This document shows, piece by piece, positions 1 through 8,170 of a DNA stretch of 64,000 bases (position 1 is its first letter; each line of letters starts with the position of its first letter). Under the pieces are notes generated by a model. That model was given only the letters and a program-made list of their open reading frames with translations. It had not been told where the DNA came from and did not search any database. The stretch is from Bdellovibrio sp. CG22_combo_CG10-13_8_21_14_all_39_27 (GTDB lineage: Bacteria; Bdellovibrionota; Bacteriovoracia; Bacteriovoracales; Bacteriovoracaceae). The stretch is taken from the NCBI GenBank assembly GCA_002786715.1, contig PCTW01000084.1, forward strand, positions 332,147-396,146, read 5' to 3'. A program made the position numbers and the translations under genes.

Positions 1-237
1 ACAATCCGAAATATTGTCGCTTGAGCTTGAATCAAAATGGAAGCGATAGTCGTGAAGAATTATGTGATATCCGAGGTCATTGAAAAAAGGAATTTGGTAT
101 TTCCAATGCGCATTTGAACAAACCAGTCCGTAATTAAAGACGATAACTGGGCCGGTTAAATCAGAATCTGGACTAAAGTTCGTTTGGTAAGCAATATTGA
201 AATGATCTTTTGTGGTAAAAAAACCCTTAGTTTTCAC
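1..237 (-). CDS. Alpha/beta hydrolase fold protein, N-terminal part (runs off the left edge)
   Basis: Only the first 79 codons are inside the window. The frame opens at a GTG (235-237) directly after an in-frame TGA, with a Shine-Dalgarno GAGAGGA six bases upstream, and stays open to base 1. The N-terminal stretch VIVFNYGLVCSNAHW followed by PFFNDLGYHIILHDYRFH resembles the opening strand, oxyanion turn and HDYRGH-type loop of small bacterial alpha/beta hydrolases; the nucleophile elbow would lie off the edge. It overlaps the end of the FHA gene by 11 bp, so the two are probably translated from one mRNA. Substrate cannot be inferred. Confidence 0.6.
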   Translation of the reverse strand, partial: MKTKGFFTTKDHFNIAYQTNFSPDSDLTGPVIVFNYGLVCSNAHWKYQIPFFNDLGYHIILHDYRFHFDSSSSDNISDC

Positions 238-661
238 GACTCATCCTCTCTTCTATTTCGATGAGCTCTGACTCAATTTTTTCAAGTAAATGATCTGATT
301 CTGAGTCTTCTGTGATCAGCTTTTTGTAAAGGACTTCCTTCGGTGTAAAAAGATTAGGAATCTGACTCTTTTCAAGTTGCTCAACAGAAAATAAATTGCG
401 TCCAATTCTAATCTGATCTCCAACTTTAATTTGACGAAGACCTTTTGTTCTTTTTCCATTCAAATGAAAAGTTACCGAATCACTTTTTGCAAAAAAACCT
501 TTTTCATCTTCAAAAATAAAAAGATGAATAGGGTGGAGTTCGTCATCATTGATTACGATATGACTCTTAGGGGAGCGACCAATTGAAATTGAATCTTGAA
601 GAAAGCTGAAATGACTTCCTTGCATAAGATCGATGGTTTCAATAAGTTTTAATTTTATCAT
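227..661 (-). CDS. FHA domain protein
   Basis: A 144-residue protein made almost entirely of one forkhead-associated domain (about residues 20-95), a phosphothreonine-peptide binding fold. The GR motif (SIGRSPKSH), the following VINDDELHPIH stretch and the NGK turn near residue 69 are visible. There is no signal peptide or membrane segment, so it should be cytoplasmic. The C-terminal 45 residues are charged and probably helical. It lies 38 bp downstream of recG and overlaps the hydrolase gene. Binding of a phosphorylated partner is family knowledge; no kinase gene of the Hanks type is next to it. Confidence 0.75.
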   Translation of the reverse strand: MIKLKLIETIDLMQGSHFSFLQDSISIGRSPKSHIVINDDELHPIHLFIFEDEKGFFAKSDSVTFHLNGKRTKGLRQIKVGDQIRIGRNLFSVEQLEKSQIPNLFTPKEVLYKKLITEDSESDHLLEKIESELIEIEERMSREN

Positions 662-699
662 GTGCTTATTTTAAACGGGTAAGGTAAAAAGAACAATCC

Positions 700-2835
700 T
701 TAGATAGTTAATCGCACAATGGGATCGTTACTATATTGCTGTACGGATTGTTGGACAAACTGTTGATTTGTTTCAAAAAGTTGAGTTGCATCTTCGCGGG
801 CCATTTCGAGAAAACTAGAATGCTCGACAATATTAGCGATTCTTCTCTGATTTCCAACGCCTGACTGTTCTCTTCCTAAAAGATCTCCTTCGCCACGAAT
901 TTCGAGATCAGATTCAGCAATTTTAAATCCATCAGTTGTTTCTTCGATAATTTTCAGCCTTTCAAGGGAATCTTGCGAAATCTTCTTGTCGACAACCATG
1001 AAAAAGAAACCTGGTCGGTCACCTCTCCCTACCCGGCCGCGAAGCTGATGGAGAGAGCTCAGACCAAAGCGTTCTGGATTCAGCACCGCCATGACGGAGG
1101 CATTGGGAATATTAATACCGACTTCAACAACTGAGGTCGCAATTAAAATTTGGATTTCCTTGTTTGAAAAACGCTTAACAATTTCGCTTTTCTCATCTGA
1201 TTTCATTTTGCCATGAAGGCCAGCAAGTTGAAGATCTGGGAAGTATTGGGCAAATCTTTCGAGTGAATGATTAAGATTGGTCATGTCCATCGCTTCGGAT
1301 TCTTCGATCGCAGGCACGACAATAAAGGCTTGTTCTCCCATTTCAATTCTGGTTTTTAAAAAGCTTAAAAATTGTTGAAAAGTTTCTCCCGTTACAATGC
1401 GCGATTTGATTCCTTTTCTTTGTGCGGGCATTGATTTGATTATGGAGAGATCCAAATCTCCATAAAAAGAAAGGGAAAGGGAACGAGGAATAGGAGTTGC
1501 CGTCATAATCAGGCAATGCTCAGTTTTGGATTTAGCTGTGAGTTTGAGCCTTTGCTCAACTCCAAACTTGTGTTGTTCGTCAATTACTGTCATGCCCAGG
1601 TTTTTAAATTTTACATCATCAACAATGAGGGCATGAGTTCCGATAGCAACAGAGATTTCACCGGATTTCAGTCGCTCCAAAAATTCATTTCGCTTTTTGC
1701 CTTTTAGTTGTCCGGTGATGAGGTGACATTTAATGCCAAGAGGTTCAAGGATTTGGAAAAAGGATTCCATGTGCTGTTGGGCCAGAGATTCAGTTGGACA
1801 CATGTAGGCAAACTGATAACCATTTCTTGCTAATAAGAAAGCAATGGCGATCGCGACTGCTGTTTTTCCAGAACCTACATCTCCCTGAACCAATCTCATC
1901 ATTGAGTAGGCTTTATCGAGATCAATAGAAATCTCTTGAATGACTTTCTTTTGGTCATCGGTGAGTTCAAAGGGAAAAAGTTTAAAGCACTTCTCAATTT
2001 GCTCTTGAGATATCTTTATTGGTTTAATTTTTTTATTTCTAATAATTGATCGACGTACGAGAAGTTTGATTTGCTCAATAAAAAATTCAAAATAAATCAG
2101 AGTATCTCTTGCTCTTATTTTTTCTTCTGGAGTGGCATCAACCATGGCATGTAAAATTTGAAGAGATTTTTTATATCCAAGAAGATTTCTCTTTTCGAGA
2201 AGATTTGCTGGTACCAATTCTGGAATTTGATCCCAATACTGTTCTGGGATTAGTGAAATCACTTGGCGAATTTGTTCAGGCTTCACTTTATTGAGAGTGG
2301 GGTATATCGGCTTGAGTGATTCAGACCTCTTTTTTAAGATATGAATTTCTTCTTCTGTGGGATCAGTTGAAATGATTTCAGGATTTACAATTTGCTTCCG
2401 GCCATTAAACAGACCGACTTCACCATAGAAAAGAATGACATTAGCTTCGGCAAGCCTTGTAAGCTGAGAAGGGTAAAGATTGAAAAATTGGAGGTCGAGT
2501 GTATTTTGATCTTGGTTAAACTGATCGAGCACTCGAATGGTTGCATTGCTGAGATTGCCTTTCTTAAAACCTCGATTGGGCTTTTTGTCCACGTGATAGA
2601 TTTTTCCAATTCCAATAAATTTTGCACCGGGTGAAGCATAAGCGAATGAGTTTAAGCGTGGAACAACTTCGAAACGATAAGGAAATATCCATAAAAGATC
2701 TTCAATCTTCTTGATTCCAGCATTTGCAAGTTGAGACAAGAAACGCGGAGGCTTCCTTCCGAAAAGTTTGCTTAATTCAGTAGAGGCTTCTTTTTTAGAT
2801 GAAGTTGATTGATTCAATTTCGTACTCTTTGTCAC
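700..2835 (-). CDS. recG: ATP-dependent DNA helicase RecG
   Basis: 711 residues, close to the usual RecG length (about 690). RecG remodels stalled replication forks and Holliday junctions. The N-terminal wedge (about 20-200) is followed by a superfamily 2 helicase core: Walker A GDVGSGKT near 318-325, DEQH box near 419-422, motif III MTATPIPRSL near 443-452 and the QLRGRVGRGDR motif VI near 600. The chosen start is GTG at 2835, inside the last 41 bp of greA, with AAGAG just upstream; a TTG a few codons later is an alternative. Cotranscription with greA is likely. Confidence 0.95.
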   Translation of the reverse strand: MTKSTKLNQSTSSKKEASTELSKLFGRKPPRFLSQLANAGIKKIEDLLWIFPYRFEVVPRLNSFAYASPGAKFIGIGKIYHVDKKPNRGFKKGNLSNATIRVLDQFNQDQNTLDLQFFNLYPSQLTRLAEANVILFYGEVGLFNGRKQIVNPEIISTDPTEEEIHILKKRSESLKPIYPTLNKVKPEQIRQVISLIPEQYWDQIPELVPANLLEKRNLLGYKKSLQILHAMVDATPEEKIRARDTLIYFEFFIEQIKLLVRRSIIRNKKIKPIKISQEQIEKCFKLFPFELTDDQKKVIQEISIDLDKAYSMMRLVQGDVGSGKTAVAIAIAFLLARNGYQFAYMCPTESLAQQHMESFFQILEPLGIKCHLITGQLKGKKRNEFLERLKSGEISVAIGTHALIVDDVKFKNLGMTVIDEQHKFGVEQRLKLTAKSKTEHCLIMTATPIPRSLSLSFYGDLDLSIIKSMPAQRKGIKSRIVTGETFQQFLSFLKTRIEMGEQAFIVVPAIEESEAMDMTNLNHSLERFAQYFPDLQLAGLHGKMKSDEKSEIVKRFSNKEIQILIATSVVEVGINIPNASVMAVLNPERFGLSSLHQLRGRVGRGDRPGFFFMVVDKKISQDSLERLKIIEETTDGFKIAESDLEIRGEGDLLGREQSGVGNQRRIANIVEHSSFLEMAREDATQLFETNQQFVQQSVQQYSNDPIVRLTI

Positions 2836-3271
2836 CTCTTGGGGCTTTTACAATGACGATGTCGCCAACTTCGCGACCAATCAAAGCTTTACCAAGTGGA
2901 CTTGTATAAGAAATTTTTTTATTTTTCGTATCAGATTCTTCTTCGCCGACAATTTGATATTTCACAGACTCATCTGTTTCCTGATCAATGAGAACAACGG
3001 TTGCGCCAAAAACAATTTTGCTACTTTTGGTCTTTGAGACATCGACAATCTTTGACTTGGCTATGACTGATTGAAGTTGGGCTATTCTTCCCTCGACGTG
3101 ACCTTGTTTTTCTTTGGCCGCATGATATTCAGCATTTTCTTTGAGATCACCTAATTCTCTAGCTTCGGCTATGCTAATTCTCAAAGCTTCTCTCTCAACT
3201 TTAATAAGATGTTCAAGCTCAGCTTGAATTTTTTCATAACCACTTTGGGTAATTGGTGAATCATTAGACAT
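2795..3271 (-). CDS. greA: Transcription elongation factor GreA
   Basis: 158 residues, the normal GreA length. GreA enters the secondary channel of RNA polymerase and stimulates cleavage of backtracked transcripts. Visible are the N-terminal coiled coil, which carries the conserved acidic tip region (ARELGDLKENAEYHAAKEKQ, about 37-56), and the C-terminal FKBP-like domain with the SPLGKALIGREVGD signature. ATG at 3271 is preceded by AGAGG at good spacing. Its 3' end overlaps recG by 41 bp. Confidence 0.97.
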   Translation of the reverse strand: MSNDSPITQSGYEKIQAELEHLIKVEREALRISIAEARELGDLKENAEYHAAKEKQGHVEGRIAQLQSVIAKSKIVDVSKTKSSKIVFGATVVLIDQETDESVKYQIVGEEESDTKNKKISYTSPLGKALIGREVGDIVIVKAPRGDKEYEIESINFI

Positions 3272-3279
3272 GGGGACCT

Positions 3280-3570
3280 CTATTTTTTAAAAAGGGCATC
3301 AGCTGCGCTTAATATATTGTTTTTTTCTTCGTGAACATCTGAGTTTGTGGTTAGCTTAAAAAATTCACAAAAATTATTTTTTTCTTTATCGACAATTCTT
3401 TGAGCAACAGGCTCTTTGCATTCATTGTAGGACTTGGGTTCATAAAAAAAACACATTTTACAACAGTGGATATTAGAGAAGCATTTCGGACACTCTTCTT
3501 GTCGCGAAACTTTACTCGACGTTGTTAGATCTAAAGTGGTTTGACACTTATAACAACGAATATCCATCAA
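3280..3570 (-). CDS. Cys-rich zinc-ribbon protein of unknown function
   Basis: 96 residues with two CxxC pairs (CYKC at 6-9, CPKC at 27-30), then CCKMC, a lone Cys near 51 and FCEFF near 68. The spacing of the first two pairs fits one zinc ribbon; the second Cys group may hold another metal. No membrane segment. The start overlaps the end of the upstream secreted protein gene by 4 bp (ATGA), which implies translational coupling, and greA follows 8 bp later. A regulatory or RNA-binding role is possible but not shown. Confidence 0.65.
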   Translation of the reverse strand: MMDIRCYKCQTTLDLTTSSKVSRQEECPKCFSNIHCCKMCFFYEPKSYNECKEPVAQRIVDKEKNNFCEFFKLTTNSDVHEEKNNILSAADALFKK

Positions 3571-4064
3571 AACCCCCAGCTCTTATTGAGTAAAACACCC
3601 TGATTATTTTGATTATTAGTATCTGATTTAAAGAGATAAATCTTGGGAAAATTGCGTTTGTTGTATTCTTCTACGGCAGAAAGCAGATTTTTTTCGTTGC
3701 TGGCCTCAAGGGTTCTGGCCACGAGAAAGTTGATGGCGATTAGCGTTATTCCTCCTACGAGTAAGGTTTGTCTGTTGTTTGAAGCGTCGTTGGTGAGGAG
3801 TCCTGCGATCGTAAGGCCTGTTCCAACTGTTCCCAAAAGAGCATTTTGCCATCTCATTTTCAATTGATCTTGGTAAGTGGTCAAAAATTTAGAAGCTTCC
3901 GCATCTTTAGCAAGATAGGGACGAAGCCCTTCACCCTTTTGAGTCGAACTCGAATCAATCAAAACTGATTGACCGCCAATTTCTGCAACGCGACTACAAA
4001 TTTCAGCAGCATGACTAATGCTGGTGGCACAAAGGCAAAAAAGAAGTAAAATTTTTGAAAACAT
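3567..4064 (-). CDS. Exported protein with two hydrophobic segments, unknown function
   Basis: 165 residues with a clear signal peptide (hydrophobic LLLFCLCATSIS, likely cut after SHA near residue 19) and two further hydrophobic stretches at about 76-90 and 100-115, so it is probably membrane-held with a periplasmic loop. No family recognised. It is the first gene of the minus-strand operon that continues with the zinc ribbon, greA and recG. No Shine-Dalgarno is visible before the ATG; a TATAGT hexamer ends 8 bp before it, see the separate promoter entry. Confidence 0.6.
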   Translation of the reverse strand: MFSKILLLFCLCATSISHAAEICSRVAEIGGQSVLIDSSSTQKGEGLRPYLAKDAEASKFLTTYQDQLKMRWQNALLGTVGTGLTIAGLLTNDASNNRQTLLVGGITLIAINFLVARTLEASNEKNLLSAVEEYNKRNFPKIYLFKSDTNNQNNQGVLLNKSWGF

Positions 4065-4072
4065 ATCGGAAG

Positions 4073-4078
4073 ACTATA
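4073..4078 (-). promoter_or_regulatory. Candidate -10 box giving a leaderless or near-leaderless transcript
   Basis: Reading the minus strand, TATAGT lies 8 bp before the ATG at 4064. A start point 6-8 bp downstream of it would put transcription start at or next to the ATG. The -35 region is poor (TGGTTA at 17 bp), so this rests on the -10 box and on the lack of any Shine-Dalgarno. Confidence 0.3.
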
Positions 4079-4124
4079 ACAGAAATGGTTTTCTTTAACC
4101 AGTTAACGCGGAGCTAGTTTTAGC

Positions 4125-5837
4125 ATGGATGTTATACGGGCAGGCCTTGGAATCACTCGAACTATAAGAAACGTCAATCGATTGAAAGAAATCGTGCTGA
4201 TTTTTGCGAAACATGGGCTCGATGAGTTTATTACTTTTGGGGTCACCAGCAAAATTCCTAATTTCGTTCTTCCGAAGTCTAAAAAAGCGATCAAAGATGA
4301 ACTTAGCGAGAGACCTGAACGCGACTGGGGTGAAATCCTAGGACTGAGACTGCGCCAAAGCTTTGAAGAATTGGGACCGGCGTTTATCAAGTTTGGACAA
4401 CTTTTATCAACTCGTGATGATGTTTTTGATTCTGCTTTTACTGATCAAATGAAAATTTTGCGCGACAAAGTAAAGCCTATCCCATTTGAAGAAATGAGAG
4501 CAGAGGTTGAACGTCGACTTGGTAATAAAATTGAAGATGTTTTTGAAAGCATTGATCCCATGCCTATTGGTACCGCTTCGATTGGAATTGTTTTCAAAGG
4601 CGTTCTGAAAAATGGCGACAAGGTCGTTCTAAAAGTGAGACGACCTGGTATCGAAAGAGTTATTGATACTGATTTTTCAATTTTATCTTATATTTTTATC
4701 CAAGGTGAAAAGGTTTCGGAAGAGTTGAGGTCATTGGGAATTTCTCGAGTCTTAAGAGATTTTTCTATCAGTATTCAAAATGAATTAAATTTTAATATTG
4801 AAGCCTTAAACTCAAAGCGATTGGCCAAGGTATTATCTCAATATGATGACAGCGATATCTTTCACTTACCCAAAATTTATGACGAGTTTAGTTCAGAAGA
4901 TTTACTTGTTATGGAACTCATGGATGGAGTACCTTTTTCCGATAATGCCGGAATCTCAAGTCGCTTGTCTGAACTTGAACCGAAGTTCCAAGAAGCTCTT
5001 AAGATTTTATTAAAAGGTTTTTTAAGAGATGGGATTTTTCATGCTGACCTCCACGGAGGAAATTTCTTTTTGTTGCCAAATAATCAAATTGGTCTGATTG
5101 ATTTTGGGCTTTTGGGTTCATTAACTCCAAAGTCTCGCAAAAATTTAATGGCACTGCTTTTTGCTCTCATTAATTTTGATTTTGAAAAAGTTGTCTACGA
5201 ATTTTTGGATGTTGCCGAGTATGAAAAGATTCCAGATATTGAAATGCTTATAAATGATGTCCGCGATTCTCTTAGTCCTTTTGTAGGCCTTACTCTTCAA
5301 CAAATTAGTTTTAGCGCTTTATTGAAGTCAACCATGATGACTTTAAAAGATCACTCTCTCTTTTTACCAAGAGAATGGTTTATCGTCTTTAGAGCCTTGA
5401 TAACTCTAGAAGGCGTGGGCAAGTCAATTGGTGTCGATACAGATATTTTAACTTTGGTTGAGGGGGATCTCAAAAAAATTATTCAACAAAGTATCAGTAA
5501 AGAAGAAGTGATTGAAGAATCTCTTTGGGCATTAAAAGATGTGGTTTCAGCATCTCGTTCTATTCCTCGCCATTTAAAGTGGTACATGCGAGAACTTTCC
5601 AAAAATGGCTATGCCGTTGAACTCAAGCATAATAATCTTGAAGGACTTTCAAATTCAATTAAGAGCGGTCTTGTTTTTATTGGTTACTCAGTGATGGCCT
5701 GTACATTCACTTTTACAGGTGTTCGTTTTGTCAGTGAAAGCGTTGGATCGTTAGCGGATATCCCAAAGATTTCTTGGCTTTTCTGGTTTATGGCCATGGC
5801 TGCCTTTTTTAAGGCCATGCGTTCACAAAGAAATTAA
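4125..5837 (+). CDS. ubiB: UbiB/ABC1 (AarF) family atypical protein kinase-like protein
   Basis: 570 residues, typical for bacterial UbiB. Family members are membrane-bound ATPases/kinases needed for ubiquinone biosynthesis or quinone handling. Visible motifs are the invariant KxGQ region (FIKFGQLLSTRDD, about 87-99), the ATP-binding lysine in VVLKVRRPG, the catalytic HADLHGGN loop and the metal-binding DFG in GLIDFGLLG. Two hydrophobic segments sit at the extreme C-terminus (about 512-530 and 545-562), as in UbiB. It fits with the respiratory genes further along. Its stop codon shares the palindrome TTAA with the convergent gene at 5834. Confidence 0.85.
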   Translation: MDVIRAGLGITRTIRNVNRLKEIVLIFAKHGLDEFITFGVTSKIPNFVLPKSKKAIKDELSERPERDWGEILGLRLRQSFEELGPAFIKFGQLLSTRDDVFDSAFTDQMKILRDKVKPIPFEEMRAEVERRLGNKIEDVFESIDPMPIGTASIGIVFKGVLKNGDKVVLKVRRPGIERVIDTDFSILSYIFIQGEKVSEELRSLGISRVLRDFSISIQNELNFNIEALNSKRLAKVLSQYDDSDIFHLPKIYDEFSSEDLLVMELMDGVPFSDNAGISSRLSELEPKFQEALKILLKGFLRDGIFHADLHGGNFFLLPNNQIGLIDFGLLGSLTPKSRKNLMALLFALINFDFEKVVYEFLDVAEYEKIPDIEMLINDVRDSLSPFVGLTLQQISFSALLKSTMMTLKDHSLFLPREWFIVFRALITLEGVGKSIGVDTDILTLVEGDLKKIIQQSISKEEVIEESLWALKDVVSASRSIPRHLKWYMRELSKNGYAVELKHNNLEGLSNSIKSGLVFIGYSVMACTFTFTGVRFVSESVGSLADIPKISWLFWFMAMAAFFKAMRSQRN

Positions 5838-6829
5838 ACGCTATCAATTCCAGACACAAAGAGGGGAGGGACTAGCCCATTAAACTCTTCAATTTTGCCT
5901 GGCCCCCATATGCCTTTGAGAAATTCATTTTGATTGATGTTAAAAAACTGATTATCAAAAGCAATTTCAATTGTCTTATTTTGAATGGACAATACTTTTA
6001 TTTTTCCACCTGATATTTCTTCGATCATTTTTTTAAAATGGTCAGTAGGATGAATGCGCACGAGTGCCGCATAAAGAACCTCATCATTTTCGACGTTCTC
6101 ATTAACAAATCCATTCCAAATGATTTTTGAATAATTTTTAAATGAATCCACTGAGGCTGGAGGATGAAATTCGTAGAGTATATTCTGAAGGTCGAGCCCT
6201 TTTTCTCCAAAGGCAAAGCAATCCTTGTTTTTGAATATCTTTATAGAAGGATGAGTCCAAATGTTTTTCCAATCTTCCTCGGTTCGATGAATGGTCACTA
6301 TCTGTTGATGATAATGTTGATAACTTTGAATAATAAGTTTTTTGTCATCAACAGAGAGTTTATAGTCGTCTTCTAACTTAGTTTGAGAGGTCGGCTTAAT
6401 TTGTTGAATTATTCCACATTCATAGAAGTGAAATTTCTCATACGTTGAATCAAGCCCACTCCACAAGAGGGAGAGTGCGTATTGATTATCAATGAGTCTT
6501 TGCAGGTCATTAAAAAAGAATCCAAAAATTCCTTTCCCTTGATACTGAGGTGAAACACAAATTCCACCCCACATTAATATGGGATACTTTTTATCTTTAT
6601 ATATTAAATCTCGAGGAAGGCATCCAATGTGAGCGATCACTTTGTCGTTGTCAGTTAGAATAAAAAGATTTCGATAATTTTTTTGATTAAAGAGCAGAGA
6701 AAAATCGTTCTTAAATTTATATTTTGGATCTTGATAACCAAAACAACCTTCTATTAAAGAGAGAGTTTCTTCAACTAAGTCTTGTCTTTCTTGAAGTGAG
6801 CTAATCTTGTATTGGTTTTCTTCATTCAT
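5834..6829 (-). CDS. GNAT-family N-acetyltransferase
   Basis: 331 residues. The N-terminal half (about 10-150) has the GNAT fold: a beta-alpha start with IEGCFGYQDPKYKF, strands around LFILTDNDKVIAHIG, and the acetyl-CoA loop GGICVSPQYQGKGIFG (Q/R-x-x-G-x-G/A type). The C-terminal half has no motif I recognise and may be a second, degenerate GNAT or SCP-like domain, as in other two-domain acetyltransferases. No export signal. The acceptor substrate is unknown. It ends on the same TTAA as the convergent ubiB gene. Confidence 0.7.
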   Translation of the reverse strand: MNEENQYKISSLQERQDLVEETLSLIEGCFGYQDPKYKFKNDFSLLFNQKNYRNLFILTDNDKVIAHIGCLPRDLIYKDKKYPILMWGGICVSPQYQGKGIFGFFFNDLQRLIDNQYALSLLWSGLDSTYEKFHFYECGIIQQIKPTSQTKLEDDYKLSVDDKKLIIQSYQHYHQQIVTIHRTEEDWKNIWTHPSIKIFKNKDCFAFGEKGLDLQNILYEFHPPASVDSFKNYSKIIWNGFVNENVENDEVLYAALVRIHPTDHFKKMIEEISGGKIKVLSIQNKTIEIAFDNQFFNINQNEFLKGIWGPGKIEEFNGLVPPLFVSGIDSV

Positions 6830-7088
6830 ATCCTTTTATTTTACTTTGCTCTGGGATGAAAGACTAAGTTTCTTTAAACCTGAACGATTCACTCGGAATC
6901 ATAAGTCTTTAAAATGACAACAGTGAGAAGATTGTCAGAGGTAGATCTTGCCGATGAAAGAGATTCTTTAGCTTTTTTTTACGCCCTTTAAGAAATAGTT
7001 CGATGAGTAACTTGAAGGAATAGTGGCCACATCACTATTCTCTGGTGTGCAGGATGCCCATCAGTACCCGTAATCAAGGAGGATTCAA
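6830..7088 (+). promoter_or_regulatory. Flagellin 1 upstream region with 5'-leader hairpin and weak sigma28-like -10
   Basis: No gene here. GCCGATGA at 6950-6957 resembles the sigma28 -10 (GCCGATAA), but there is no good TAAA -35 at the right distance. Within the leader, GAATAGTG (7018-7025) and CACTATTC (7033-7040) form a perfect 8-bp stem with a 7-base loop. AAGGAGGA at 7076-7083, 5 bp before the ATG, is a near-perfect ribosome binding site, as expected for a highly expressed protein. Confidence 0.5.
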
Positions 7089-7937
7089 ATGGGACTTCGT
7101 ATTAACACAAACGTGGCTTCACTCAATGCCCAAAGGAATTTGAGGGGAACCCGTCTCGCGATGAATCAATCGCTGGAAAAACTTTCATCAGGACAACGTA
7201 TCAACAGAGCAGGTGACGATGCCGCCGGTTTGGCCATCTCAGAAAACCTGAAAGCTCAAGTGAGAGGCTTGAAGCAAGCTGAAAGAAACGCCGAGGACGG
7301 TATTTCATTGGTTCAGATTGCAGAAGGTGCACTCGCAGAAGTTTCAAACATCTTAATTCGTTTACGAGAACTATCAGTGCAAGCAGCTTCTGATACTATC
7401 GGGCCGACAGAACGTAAGTTCTTGAACGTCGAATTCGAACAGCTGACTTCGGAAGTAGATCGTATTGCGAACTCAACCGAATTCAACAGAGTACCACTCT
7501 TAAATGGTACTGGTGCGGTATTCGATATCCAAATTGGTACACGCAATGATCCTATAAGTGACCGACTGACATTTGATGCCTCAAGCGCCGACGTTAACGT
7601 TGCAGCTTTAGGTCTCAACTTGGCCTCAGTTGCTGACAAGATCTCTGCACAAAACTCACTTTCAGCTATCGATCAGGCGATTATCTCTGTATCTGGTATT
7701 AGAGCGGACTTTGGTGCTCTCCAAAACAGACTTCAATCAACTGTGAATAACATTGCTGTGAGTGTTGAAAACTTATCTGCTGCTAATTCACGAGTGCGTG
7801 ACACGGACGTTGCTTCTGAAACTGCTGAATTGACAAGAAATAACATTCTGATGACCGCTGGTACATCAGTGTTAGCTCAAGCCAACTCTGCAACAAAGAA
7901 TGCATTGACCTTGATCCAAGCTGCATCACAAATGTAA
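7089..7937 (+). CDS. fliC: Flagellin (first of a tandem pair)
   Basis: 282 residues, a short flagellin that consists of the conserved D0/D1 domains with little or no variable centre. The N-terminal MGLRINTNVASLNAQRNL and the SGxRINRAGDDAAGLAISENL signature, and the C-terminal coiled-coil ending TKNALTLIQAASQM, are standard for filament protein. Flagellins are exported by the flagellar type III apparatus, so there is no signal peptide. It is about 234 bp upstream of a second flagellin with the same domain plan. The strong ribosome site and leader hairpin suggest high, stabilised expression. Confidence 0.97.
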   Translation: MGLRINTNVASLNAQRNLRGTRLAMNQSLEKLSSGQRINRAGDDAAGLAISENLKAQVRGLKQAERNAEDGISLVQIAEGALAEVSNILIRLRELSVQAASDTIGPTERKFLNVEFEQLTSEVDRIANSTEFNRVPLLNGTGAVFDIQIGTRNDPISDRLTFDASSADVNVAALGLNLASVADKISAQNSLSAIDQAIISVSGIRADFGALQNRLQSTVNNIAVSVENLSAANSRVRDTDVASETAELTRNNILMTAGTSVLAQANSATKNALTLIQAASQM

Positions 7938-7961
7938 TAGTGAATTAATAGGAGAATGATT

Positions 7962-7994
7962 ATGACAACGAATACAAAAGCTACAACTGGATAA
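7962..7994 (+). other. Ten-codon mini-ORF between the flagellins
   Basis: ATG at 7962 opens a 10-residue frame (MTTNTKATTG, stop TAA 7992-7994) with AGGAG (7950-7954) at 7 bp. The ribosome site is good for so short a frame. It may be a leader peptide or an erosion product of an old gene copy; nothing else supports translation. Confidence 0.3.
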
Positions 7995-8148
7995 CGACTT
8001 TAGACAACTATCTAACCTGCAATAGTGTGTTGTCGTGAATGATTCCTAAAAAATGGGCTTAGAGGATTGTTCCGATACTAAAGAAGTGGATTTTATAAAC
8101 AGGTTTAACTTGAACAGTATGTTTGAGTAACAATTACAGGAGGTAATT

Positions 8149-8169
8149 ATGATGTCGACAGGAGATTAA
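8149..8169 (+). promoter_or_regulatory. Six-codon leader ORF with consensus ribosome site, coupled to flagellin 2
   Basis: AGGAGGT at 8138-8144 is a perfect Shine-Dalgarno for ATG 8149, which encodes only MMSTGD and stops at 8167-8169, one base before the flagellin ATG at 8171. The ACAGGAG that serves the flagellin lies inside this mini-ORF. Ribosomes finishing the mini-ORF could re-initiate directly on the flagellin. Confidence 0.5.
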
Positions 8170-8170
8170 T

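Noticed and set aside
7054..7143. Frame starting at ATG 7054 that overlaps the flagellin 1 start out of frame
   Set aside because: No ribosome site of its own, and the frame runs into the flagellin coding region; it looks like chance.
6950..8078. Firm sigma28 promoters for both flagellins
   Set aside because: CCGAT-type -10 boxes occur at 6950-6957 and 8071-8078, but no TAAA -35 stands at the required distance in either case; kept only as a weak note.
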